This document shows positions 5,585 to 13,392 of a stretch of DNA of 14,539 nt, in pieces. The notes under the pieces were generated by a model. The model did no database searches, had not been told where the DNA came from, and worked only from the letters and a program-made list of their open reading frames with translations. The number at the start of each line of letters is the position of its first letter. Position 1 is the first letter of the stretch. Made by a program: the position numbers and the translations under genes. The DNA lies in assembly GCA_035568375.1 (NCBI GenBank), contig DATMOG010000065.1, forward strand, positions 1 to 14,539, read 5' to 3'. Source of the DNA: JACDET01 sp035568375. GTDB lineage: Bacteria; Patescibacteriota; Microgenomatia; Levybacterales; UBA12049.

Positions 5585-7663
5585 GTGAAAATAAAACTGC
5601 TCAATCACCTACAAGATTTTACCTTTCTTTCCTTCGTTTTTATTTTTACTATCTATTTACTGAGAAATTACCTTACCGGAGAGTTTCTCAATACTGGCTA
5701 TCCTGACTGGATGGTACAAGCATTTAGAATAAAAATATTAGAAACATATGGATATGTTTCATGGATACACTTTTGGGCAAATGGTGTAAATGTATGGAAA
5801 TCTTACCAATTCATTCCTCATTTATTGACAATCGGATTGCAACTACTTCTCCATATTTCTATCACTCGAGCAATGGTACTCATGACAATTGTCTTACTTA
5901 TTTTTCTTGAAACATCAGTATATGTTGGACTTCGTTTATTATCATTCACACCCATAACAGCATTCATTGCCGCACTCCTGTCAATGGATATTGCACAATT
6001 CTGGGGAGGAGTTGCCGATTATTCACTTTCATTCGGATTTGCATTTTTCCCACTTATGCTATTTCTTTGGATAAAATTCTATAGCGGCAAAATTCAGTAT
6101 CTTTTCCCCTATCTTGTTGGCATCTCTTTTTACATGCATCCTCTTCTTGGCGTCACGACTGCATGTCTTATGGTCATTGGTATTATCATCTCTACACAAC
6201 GGGTACTATCGTTAAAAACGATACTGCAAATGGGTATTTTACTCATTGCATCATCACAATTCTGGTTCCCTGTAGTCGTAAAAACATCGTTTGCTTATTC
6301 AAATCCATTTTTCAGTGACGTTTTCTTTCTTCATCAAGTTATTGCAGGGTATCACTATTTCGGTTTTAGTCTTGCAATTCTCTTATGCATTCCACTAGCT
6401 TTAACAGGCATTTTTCTACAAAAGAATAAAGAACTCCAATGGGCGAATGTGTTACTTATCTTTACAGCAGGTTTTTTGATTCTCTTTTTCCTCGGCATAA
6501 ATTTTCCATTACCTAAAATTATTTCCCAAACACAATTTACCCGTGGAGCAACATTTATTGGTGTCCTGATTATCTATATAGCAGCTGTCTTTTTTGACAC
6601 TATCTACAAATCTAACATCATGCTTGCTAAGATACTTTTGACTCTTGCCATCATTCCAATTAGTTTTGAAGTATTCATATCAATTACACAATATGCTCCA
6701 TCGACAACCGACCATATTGCCGATGGAACGATAGCATATACACAACAACCATTAACAGACGGAAAAATTTGGACATCCAGTATTGGCACATCAAGTTATT
6801 TTGCACCACTCACCTACCAGATTCCCTATTCTTATATGGGACAACTAGATTCAAATATTATTTCTCCACGAATTTCACAGTTTATGATTTATGGGAAAAC
6901 TTCTAATCCAATCCCAACAGCAAACTTACTACGAATGGAAGATTATTTCAAAATCAGCGGAGTAAGATACGCAATCTTTGATCAAGGAAGCCTCTTCACA
7001 CAAACACTTATGAACCCTAATACGAATACTATTAATATGGAAGACTTAGGTACTGTCAGATCATATGAATCCCTTTATCATATTTTTAAAACACCATATA
7101 CACCTATCCAAGCAGCTGTCCTCAAACAAAATCTTGTTCAACATTTATTTATCTTTCCAAAAAATCCAAGTATTGCTAATCTTTCGGATGTTGTTACGCT
7201 TGATGATGATGTTAAAAATTTCAGTGCTATCATTTATGACAAGAATAATATCCCTCTTTCAGTAACCTATCCTTCACAAGATAAAATTGTCGTTTCTGTG
7301 CCCGCAAACAGAGCTTCCAATCAAATATACCTTAATGAAAGTTATGATCCTCAATGGCAAGGAACAATCAATAATAAACCTGTTTTGATACAAGCTACTG
7401 GACCAAATTATATGATTATTACTTTGCCTGATACCATACATTCTGGAACACTCGTCCTTCATCATACCTATCCGCCATATGTTACGATCGGAACTCTTCT
7501 GATTACCATTGTCGGAGTAGAAATCGTTTTGAATTACTTTGTTAACTGGTCATTACTTCTTGCTTTGAAAAATAAAAAGACTTTCTCTGTCAATCATTCT
7601 GTGAAAATTGCAAGTACTGGAAGTACTAAACGTGGTTTTACTTTTTATAATTCAAACAGATAA
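5585..7663 (+). CDS. YfhO / PTPS-related polytopic membrane protein (probable GT-C fold)
   Basis: A 692-residue membrane protein starting with GTG. An N-terminal helix (about 11-28) leads to a loop with NTGYPDWMVQAFRIK, where D41 is in the position of the conserved acidic residue in GT-C-like and '6-pyruvoyl-tetrahydropterin synthase-related' membrane proteins. About ten helices follow up to residue 369. Then comes a large extracytoplasmic region (about 370-630), including EDYFKISGVRYAIFD and a terminal beta-sandwich with NESYDPQWQGTINNKPV, much like the C-terminal 'yfpGWkayvdGk' segment of YfhO. A last helix (about 634-660) and a basic tail end the protein. YfhO proteins act in glycosylation of cell-envelope polymers. 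It is the first gene of the glucan locus, ending 11 nt before the synthase, so a role in decorating or anchoring that polymer is inferred. No Shine-Dalgarno. The pterin-synthase name is historical and implies no such enzyme activity. Confidence 0.78.
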   Translation: MKIKLLNHLQDFTFLSFVFIFTIYLLRNYLTGEFLNTGYPDWMVQAFRIKILETYGYVSWIHFWANGVNVWKSYQFIPHLLTIGLQLLLHISITRAMVLMTIVLLIFLETSVYVGLRLLSFTPITAFIAALLSMDIAQFWGGVADYSLSFGFAFFPLMLFLWIKFYSGKIQYLFPYLVGISFYMHPLLGVTTACLMVIGIIISTQRVLSLKTILQMGILLIASSQFWFPVVVKTSFAYSNPFFSDVFFLHQVIAGYHYFGFSLAILLCIPLALTGIFLQKNKELQWANVLLIFTAGFLILFFLGINFPLPKIISQTQFTRGATFIGVLIIYIAAVFFDTIYKSNIMLAKILLTLAIIPISFEVFISITQYAPSTTDHIADGTIAYTQQPLTDGKIWTSSIGTSSYFAPLTYQIPYSYMGQLDSNIISPRISQFMIYGKTSNPIPTANLLRMEDYFKISGVRYAIFDQGSLFTQTLMNPNTNTINMEDLGTVRSYESLYHIFKTPYTPIQAAVLKQNLVQHLFIFPKNPSIANLSDVVTLDDDVKNFSAIIYDKNNIPLSVTYPSQDKIVVSVPANRASNQIYLNESYDPQWQGTINNKPVLIQATGPNYMIITLPDTIHSGTLVLHHTYPPYVTIGTLLITIVGVEIVLNYFVNWSLLLALKNKKTFSVNHSVKIASTGSTKRGFTFYNSNR

Positions 7664-7674
7664 TTAACTAATTT

Positions 7675-9192
7675 ATGCATAATAGACCAAGAAAAATACA
7701 AAATACAGCATTACTCTTTCTTATCCTCGCTCCGCTTACGATGCTCTATTATGCAAGCTATATTTTTAATCCGCTCCATGCCGGTAATATCTTGTTATAT
7801 CTCATACAACTTGTTGCAGATACAATTGCAATTATCAATATCACAACACTTTGGATTACTATTCTTCTTGATATTATTCAAACTGACCATCATCGCTCAG
7901 GAAGTACGTATGATGTACAATGGCTTGGGGATACACAACCTACCGTTGATGTACTTATCCCTGTAGCAAATGAACCTCTAGAAATTATTGCTCATACCCT
8001 ATCAAATGTTTCACAATTAGACTATCCACATATTACCTACCTTCTTGACGATGGAACAACTGATGAAGCTAAGAAACTTGCAAAAAAGTATCATGCAACA
8101 TATATTAAACGTCCTCAAGAAAAAAAAAGCTTTGCAAAATCGGGAAATCTTAATTATGGGCTTACGTATTGTCATGGAGATTTTGTCGCTATCTTTGATG
8201 CAGATCATGCTCCAGAAAAAACATTCCTTTCTGAACTACTGCCATTTTTTAAGAATAGTAAAGTTGGTTTAGTGCAAACGCCACAATTTTATACCAATAC
8301 AGATAAATTCATCGCAGCTGGGACATCCCAAGCACAAGAAGTATTTTATAAATATATTCAACCAGCAAAAAATAGCTACAATGCATCCTTCTGTGTTGGC
8401 ACAAATATGATTTATCGAAGAACGGCGCTTGATACTATTGGAGGAATTGCCTTATGCGATCACACAGAAGATCTTTTAACATCCATACGTATTCATGAAA
8501 ATGGATATCAATCTATCTTTTATAATAAAGTATTGGCAAAAGGAAGAGCTCCTGAAACAATTCCTGCTTTCTTCCGCCAGCAAAATCGTTGGTCGCGTGG
8601 AGGATTTTTACTTTTCTTTACACATAATCCATTATTTTTAAAGTCACTCACGATTGATCAAAGATTACAATATTTCTTTTCAAATATCCATTATTTTACT
8701 ACCTTTTCTATTTTAGTTTATTTGTTAATCCCAATTATCTATTTATTTTTTGGTGTTTATCCGATGAATCTTACCTATGGACAGACATGGCTTATTCACT
8801 ATTTACCATATTTCCTTATGGTCTACTTTATGCCATTTTTTCTTTTAGGAAAGCTACAAATTGCAACAATAAGTACATCTCTTGCAAGTTTCTCACCATA
8901 TCTTAAAGCGTTTCTAGCAGTAATACTTAAGAATAAATATCAATGGGTTGCTACAGAAACACAAAAAAAACAAAAATTTCTTATGAACGATATTTGGCCA
9001 CATCTATTGATTATTTTCTTATCACTTGCTTCAGTATATGTTGGTTGGTACCATGTACAGGATATCCCCACGACGTTATATGCTTCAATCTGGACGCTCA
9101 TTAATTCCTATATGCTGTTTATTTTTATTGTAAAGGGCATGCAAAAAGAGAACGATACAGCATTAGAAAAAGTAAGCGATGAAAGCAATTAG
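7675..9192 (+). CDS. Processive family-2 glycosyltransferase, beta-glucan synthase-like
   Basis: A 505-residue membrane synthase. Two helices (about 10-30 and 38-65) come first. The cytoplasmic GT2 domain (about 88-310) has all the processive-synthase motifs: DVLIPVANEP, DD at 125-126, FDADHAP with DxD at 175-177, CVGTNMIYRR at 240-249, TED at 264-266 (D266 the expected base) and QQNRW (QxxRW) at 302-306. About five or six further helices form the channel. It lacks the C-terminal PilZ domain of c-di-GMP-regulated cellulose synthases, and no BcsB-like partner is present. These features fit the curdlan/mixed-linkage glucan and cellulose synthase clan: UDP-glucose (or another UDP-sugar) would be polymerised and pushed outwards. 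The downstream GH81 and GH16 genes argue for a beta-1,3-linked product. Its 3' end overlaps the adaptor gene by 14 nt, so translation is probably coupled. The enzyme class is firm; product linkage is inferred. Confidence 0.95.
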   Translation: MHNRPRKIQNTALLFLILAPLTMLYYASYIFNPLHAGNILLYLIQLVADTIAIINITTLWITILLDIIQTDHHRSGSTYDVQWLGDTQPTVDVLIPVANEPLEIIAHTLSNVSQLDYPHITYLLDDGTTDEAKKLAKKYHATYIKRPQEKKSFAKSGNLNYGLTYCHGDFVAIFDADHAPEKTFLSELLPFFKNSKVGLVQTPQFYTNTDKFIAAGTSQAQEVFYKYIQPAKNSYNASFCVGTNMIYRRTALDTIGGIALCDHTEDLLTSIRIHENGYQSIFYNKVLAKGRAPETIPAFFRQQNRWSRGGFLLFFTHNPLFLKSLTIDQRLQYFFSNIHYFTTFSILVYLLIPIIYLFFGVYPMNLTYGQTWLIHYLPYFLMVYFMPFFLLGKLQIATISTSLASFSPYLKAFLAVILKNKYQWVATETQKKQKFLMNDIWPHLLIIFLSLASVYVGWYHVQDIPTTLYASIWTLINSYMLFIFIVKGMQKENDTALEKVSDESN

Positions 9193-9889
9193 CAGTAATA
9201 TGATACAAAAACTTTTCTCAGTCATAATCAATGCACTTTACCTGATAACCATTATTTTTATTGTCATAATGGTCACAGTAACAGCGCTCCTTAATAAGAC
9301 AAATCTTGCCTTACAAACAAAAACAAATCTGCTTACCGGCAATGTTGTCAAGCAAGATATACCGATTCTTGCGACAGGTTCTGCAACCCTGCAGGATTTT
9401 ATTGTAGAAGATGGACAACATGTAGAACCTGGTGATAAACTCTTCAGTTGGTCCCAAACAATAAACGCTACCACTATAGCATCACAAACAGTTACAGCAC
9501 CAACTGCAGGTATTGTTAAATTTACTAAATTGAAACCAGGAGATACTGTGCAAGCAAATTGGAAAATTATTGATATCTATACAGATGACGGCCCACGATT
9601 ACTCGTCTATTTAACCCAGGATCAATATAATAGTATACGCAATATCGCAAACTTACAGGCATATAGCACACGACTTGATCAATCACTAACTGTGGTGCCA
9701 AAAATGTTTCAGGCAGATACCGTAAATAATGGAACGGCTCAAGAAAAAATTGGTGTTTACTTTGACTTTCGTGACGCACAATATGCGACAAGTCTTCTTC
9801 AAAACGAATCTCTCAAATTACTTTTACCTCAACCAAAAACAGTCGGAGTAACAGATATGCTTCATAAAATTAGCTTTTTATCACAATGA
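9179..9889 (+). CDS. HlyD-like membrane fusion (adaptor) protein
   Basis: A 236-residue protein with a single N-terminal helix (about 14-38), the rest outside the cytoplasm. It shows two halves of a biotinyl/lipoyl-like domain. The first half is about 60-92, with EDGQHVEPGDKL. The second is about 104-135, with VTAPTAGIVKFTKLKPGD. A beta-barrel-like region (about 138-222) follows. In HlyD, EmrA and similar adaptors a long helical hairpin separates the lipoyl halves; here only about 12 residues do, so it cannot reach an outer-membrane channel in the usual way. A synthase plus a HlyD-type adaptor is the composition of the BgsA/BgsB mixed-linkage beta-glucan system of Sinorhizobium, and I infer a similar job here: helping the chain leave the synthase or regulating it. 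It overlaps the synthase gene by 14 nt and the GH81 gene by 4 nt (ATGA). Another start (ATG 9200) would remove seven residues. Confidence 0.82.
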   Translation: MKAISSNMIQKLFSVIINALYLITIIFIVIMVTVTALLNKTNLALQTKTNLLTGNVVKQDIPILATGSATLQDFIVEDGQHVEPGDKLFSWSQTINATTIASQTVTAPTAGIVKFTKLKPGDTVQANWKIIDIYTDDGPRLLVYLTQDQYNSIRNIANLQAYSTRLDQSLTVVPKMFQADTVNNGTAQEKIGVYFDFRDAQYATSLLQNESLKLLLPQPKTVGVTDMLHKISFLSQ

Positions 9890-11877
9890 AAACTCTAAAC
9901 ATTATTTTTTTTATTTTATTACATATGATCGTTATCGGCTTTTGTATATTTGCATACATTACCTTTATACAACCTCTTTTCTTTCATAATAGTCCTTCAG
10001 AAAGGGTACTCGGCGCTATGACAACAAATGCACAATCATCGCATTCTTTGACACCTGTTGTGTCTAACCAATGGTTTAGCGCAATTTATAAAACATTTCC
10101 TACAGCGCCACTATATGCTATCCCACTTGTCTACAAAATTTCTCATGAAGGCATTGGATTCTCTTATCCAACGGTAAAAACGAGTACTGATGAAATTACA
10201 GCCCCTTATACGCAAGATTTTTCCGTTGGAACACAAAATGAAATTAATGGAGTAAAACCAATAAGTATAGGTGATTGGTCAGTTAAGCTGGAAATGCAAA
10301 CGCAAGGAAATAACTATTTAGATGCTTTTATTGGTCATGGAATCCCCTTTGCGACTCTAGATACCAACGAAAATAAAATACTAATAAATCTTACCCATCC
10401 ATTCACTCTTTCCGACGGCACGCTACCAATTACCCAGCAATCAATCCAAATTAGTGATTTTCTTATTACGACAAATACAGACAGTTATATTGTTGCATTC
10501 GATACTCCAGTAACAATAACACAAAAAAGTAATCAAATCATATTACAAAATCCTAAACATATCTTTATTGGTCTTCTTGATTCTCCTGAACATTACTCAC
10601 TATTTAAACAAATTGCTACTATCAGAATCCTTGATACGCAATCATATCCTTCAATTAACACTACTACAGTAAATATACAATATAAATTAAACAATAATGG
10701 CATAATTCCTCTGATTGCTCTTTACCCACATCAATTTGATAATCTTGCCAGCAAAATAAGTGTTATTGGTCAATATCAAACGATTCGTGGGTCTTTACGG
10801 CTAGTCAAAACAGACAATTTTACTACAGCAACTCCACTTATTGTTCCACCTCAAACATATCAAAATGTAACTAAAAATTATCCGGATCTTCATACTGCTA
10901 TTAAACAAGATATAGAAAATATTATTAAAAACGGTAAAGCACCAGGAAATGACTATTACCTGGGAACCTGGTATGGACAGATAGCGGATTTACTGCAACT
11001 TGCCGATACATTAGGAGAAAAAGAGGAAGAGAATAAGTTATTGCAATATATTGAACCACTCTTTTATCAAAGTTTACAAAATTTTTACTATGATAAAAAT
11101 AAGACAAGTTTTATCGCAAAGTATCCAGAATTCGGCAATGAAAATCTCAGTGACCACCATTTCCATTACGGATATTACATTCGGCTTGCTGCCGTACTTG
11201 CAAGTCTTGATCTACCGTCATTGCAACATACGCAATCAGTAATACATGAAATGGCTACTGATATTGCGACAGCAAACAAAAACGAGTCAAATTATCCATT
11301 CTTGCGTAACTTCGATATTTATGAAAGTCATTCATGGGCAGATGGGTATGCTGTGAATGATATGGGTAATAATCAAGAATCTACATCTGAAGCGATTAAT
11401 GCATGGTATGCACTTTATTTATGGAGCCAGGTAACTAATGATGAAACACTAAGACAGACCTCCCTCTATTTATATAATGCGGAAATTCTGGGTACTACTT
11501 ACTACTGGTTTAACGCAACAAATATCTATAAAAGCCCTTATGCGCATGCAATTGCATCACGAGTATGGGGAGGAAAAATTGATTTCCAAACATGGTTTAG
11601 TAACCAAACAAATATGAAATATGGCATTCAACTGCTTCCGATAACACCAGGATCAATCTACTTAAAACATATGCAATTGTCAAACGAAGGGAAATATTTC
11701 AATGATTTTAAACAAAGTGGTGGTTCAATACACGATTCCTGGGGAGATCTTATGCTAATGCTTGCATCGTATTACACGCCACAACAAGCATTACAAGAAA
11801 AAGACACCGTTACTCATCCTGAACAGGCTAATCCTCATGCAAACTTTTTATATTTCCTCTATAAAAATAGCGAATAG
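9886..11877 (+). CDS. Membrane-anchored GH81 endo-beta-1,3-glucanase
   Basis: A 663-residue glycoside hydrolase with one N-terminal anchor helix (about 6-29), so the enzyme faces outwards and stays attached. The GH81 N-terminal beta-sandwich begins around residue 60 (NQWFSAIYKTFP, then YAIPLVYKISHEGIGFSYP). The (alpha/alpha)6 catalytic part has the family's signatures: YYLGTWYGQIADLL (357-370), SDHHFHYGYY (422-431) with the expected catalytic acid D423, and SHSWADGY (481-488). These are followed by GNNQESTSEA (494-503) with E498 as the expected base and E502 conserved. The D423 to E498 spacing is near that of characterised GH81 enzymes as I recall it. GH81 enzymes cut internal beta-1,3-glucosidic bonds by inversion. 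Its ATG overlaps the adaptor stop (ATGA), which ties it to the synthase. It is probably for trimming, releasing or length control of the locus's own glucan. Feeding on external beta-glucan is the alternative. Confidence 0.92.
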   Translation: MKTLNIIFFILLHMIVIGFCIFAYITFIQPLFFHNSPSERVLGAMTTNAQSSHSLTPVVSNQWFSAIYKTFPTAPLYAIPLVYKISHEGIGFSYPTVKTSTDEITAPYTQDFSVGTQNEINGVKPISIGDWSVKLEMQTQGNNYLDAFIGHGIPFATLDTNENKILINLTHPFTLSDGTLPITQQSIQISDFLITTNTDSYIVAFDTPVTITQKSNQIILQNPKHIFIGLLDSPEHYSLFKQIATIRILDTQSYPSINTTTVNIQYKLNNNGIIPLIALYPHQFDNLASKISVIGQYQTIRGSLRLVKTDNFTTATPLIVPPQTYQNVTKNYPDLHTAIKQDIENIIKNGKAPGNDYYLGTWYGQIADLLQLADTLGEKEEENKLLQYIEPLFYQSLQNFYYDKNKTSFIAKYPEFGNENLSDHHFHYGYYIRLAAVLASLDLPSLQHTQSVIHEMATDIATANKNESNYPFLRNFDIYESHSWADGYAVNDMGNNQESTSEAINAWYALYLWSQVTNDETLRQTSLYLYNAEILGTTYYWFNATNIYKSPYAHAIASRVWGGKIDFQTWFSNQTNMKYGIQLLPITPGSIYLKHMQLSNEGKYFNDFKQSGGSIHDSWGDLMLMLASYYTPQQALQEKDTVTHPEQANPHANFLYFLYKNSE

Positions 11878-11901
11878 CGAAATTACAATAAGATGAATTT
11901 C

Positions 11902-11942
11902 TTGACAATTCCCCTTAGAATCACTTAAGCTAAAAAAAGGAG
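11902..11942 (+). promoter_or_regulatory. -35 box and ribosome binding site ahead of the GH16 gene
   Basis: The 75-nt gap after the GH81 stop contains a perfect TTGACA (11902-11907), but only a poor -10 (TAAGCT at 11926-11931, 18 nt away). AAGGAG (11937-11942) is the clearest Shine-Dalgarno in the window, 10 nt before the GTG at 11953. The GH16 gene may therefore have an extra promoter and is translated independently. The promoter part is uncertain; the ribosome binding site is solid. Confidence 0.5.
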
Positions 11943-11952
11943 TTATTCTACT

Positions 11953-13350
11953 GTGAAATATTTACTTTTTATACCATTACTTCTTTCTTTTTTTGCAACG
12001 CAAACTACTGCTGTTCATGCATCTGATACGCCAACAATCTTTTTCTGTGTAGGGAATAATCCACAGCCTCCGTGTGCCACTGTCGCTCCTTCACAACCGC
12101 AAACCACAACGAATCCCTCTACAACTGGTAGTGTCACCATCAGTACTCAACCTAGTGTTTCAGGAACTACCGCAAGCGGGGGAGCTAGTCCAACCACTGA
12201 TCCTTGTCAGACATCACTATCATCAGTAACAATCCAAAGCGCTTCTTCATCTGCGAAAAAGACGAAAAAGAATCAAAAAAAACAAAACAACAAAGAGAAT
12301 GAAAATGATAATAAGCAAGATCATAATAAAATACACTATGCAGGAAAACGAGGCTTAGTGCAGCAATTATTTCAGTTGCTGTTACAACTTATCCTTAAGC
12401 TATTAGAACTATTAGGGATTCATATCACCCCTATCACAACAGGTAATCCATGTCCGACACCAACGCAAAGTAGTATTGTATCACCAACAGTTAGTATTTC
12501 TCCTTCTACTATTTCACCATCCTCTACTACTCCAGCGATAACGATACCAACTCCAACAAATGGAGCTTCAACTGGCAATAAGAATCCATCAGGACAGCCT
12601 ATGCCAATCGGTAATGTACCAGGTTGGAAACAAATCTTTGCTGATGATTTCATTGGGACTGTTCCGGTAGGCGCCTTCAGCGATTGCGATCATAATGCAA
12701 ATTCACCAAAAACATCATACTGTAACGGTCTTAAACCATATGCGGATTATTTCAAAAATTGGTGGGCATATCCTAATACATGGAAAGATACAGCAAAATC
12801 TGGTGCTGATGGAAATACAGGTGCACCTTTTGGTGGGATGTATCATCCAGAAGATACAGTCTCTGTAAACAATGGTGTAATGCACATCCGAATGTACCGA
12901 CCAAGCTCAGGAGGAGACAATCATGCTGCGACTGTTGTACCTAAACTATGCGCTAGTCAAAAATATGGTCGCTATGTTGAACGTTTTAAAGTTGTCAAAG
13001 CAGACCCTGGATATAAGAGCGCACATTTGTTCTATGACGGTGGCTTTGAGATTGACTATCCTGAAAATGATTATGGTACATCGATTAGCGCATATACACA
13101 CCCTGGAGAAGCTAATTTCAGTACCAATGCCAAATGGACTGATTGGCATACAACAGCAATAGAATGGACTTCAGGCTCTGTTAAATTCTATATGGATGGC
13201 AGTCTTATCGGGACAACGACAAATAAGGTGCCAAATATCCCAATGACGTGGATTTTACAAAATGAGTCATCAATCCTTGGTCCCTATGCCAAACCTGGAG
13301 CGGTAGCACAACTAGATATCGATTGGGTTGCCTGTTATGCACAAGGCTAA
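11953..13350 (+). CDS. Secreted GH16 beta-glucanase (laminarinase type) with long surface stalk
   Basis: A 465-residue protein starting with GTG behind a good AAGGAG. Residues 1-23 are a signal peptide (cleavage after VHA). Residues 24-100 are Ser/Thr/Pro/Gln-rich and 101-127 are very rich in Lys and Asn. About 134-157 is a leucine-rich amphipathic segment (LVQQLFQLLLQLILKLLELLG). About 160-222 is another Ser/Thr/Pro linker. The GH16 jelly-roll fills 223-465. The catalytic motif ExDxxE is intact as EIDYPE (E366 nucleophile, D368, E371 acid/base), with KYGRYVERFKV before it and DWHTTAIEW (397-405) and KFYMDG (411-416) after it, all in the family's order. ExDxxE without the lichenase-type bulge change is typical of laminarinases, kappa-carrageenases excepted. 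It probably cleaves or transglycosylates beta-1,3-glucan at the cell surface. The stalk could hold it in the envelope. It is the last gene of the locus; the MFS gene converges with 42 nt between, and no strong terminator is seen. Confidence 0.93.
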   Translation: MKYLLFIPLLLSFFATQTTAVHASDTPTIFFCVGNNPQPPCATVAPSQPQTTTNPSTTGSVTISTQPSVSGTTASGGASPTTDPCQTSLSSVTIQSASSSAKKTKKNQKKQNNKENENDNKQDHNKIHYAGKRGLVQQLFQLLLQLILKLLELLGIHITPITTGNPCPTPTQSSIVSPTVSISPSTISPSSTTPAITIPTPTNGASTGNKNPSGQPMPIGNVPGWKQIFADDFIGTVPVGAFSDCDHNANSPKTSYCNGLKPYADYFKNWWAYPNTWKDTAKSGADGNTGAPFGGMYHPEDTVSVNNGVMHIRMYRPSSGGDNHAATVVPKLCASQKYGRYVERFKVVKADPGYKSAHLFYDGGFEIDYPENDYGTSISAYTHPGEANFSTNAKWTDWHTTAIEWTSGSVKFYMDGSLIGTTTNKVPNIPMTWILQNESSILGPYAKPGAVAQLDIDWVACYAQG

Positions 13351-13392
13351 TGCACTTGCAACAAAAAATGGAAAAGAGTTACTTGACCCCCA

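Noticed and set aside
6604..6789. Small minus-strand open frames inside the locus (also 7274-7465, 8017-8208, 9238-9474, 9567-9791, 12420-12653, 12946-13149)
   Set aside because: All lie antisense inside genes with strong domain evidence and show no domain or initiation signals.
5585..7663. 6-pyruvoyl-tetrahydropterin synthase activity
   Set aside because: The family label is historical; the protein is an integral membrane protein with no pterin synthase zinc-binding histidines that I can see.
7675..9192. Naming the synthase cellulose synthase (BcsA)
   Set aside because: The catalytic motifs fit, but there is no PilZ domain, no BcsB/BcsC partner and no GH8, while beta-1,3-glucanases adjoin it. 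A broader beta-glucan synthase-like call is safer.
13351..13392. Bidirectional terminator between the GH16 and MFS genes
   Set aside because: Only a 5-bp arm pair (CTTGA...TCAAG) around a C-run is visible, without a T-run; too weak to report.
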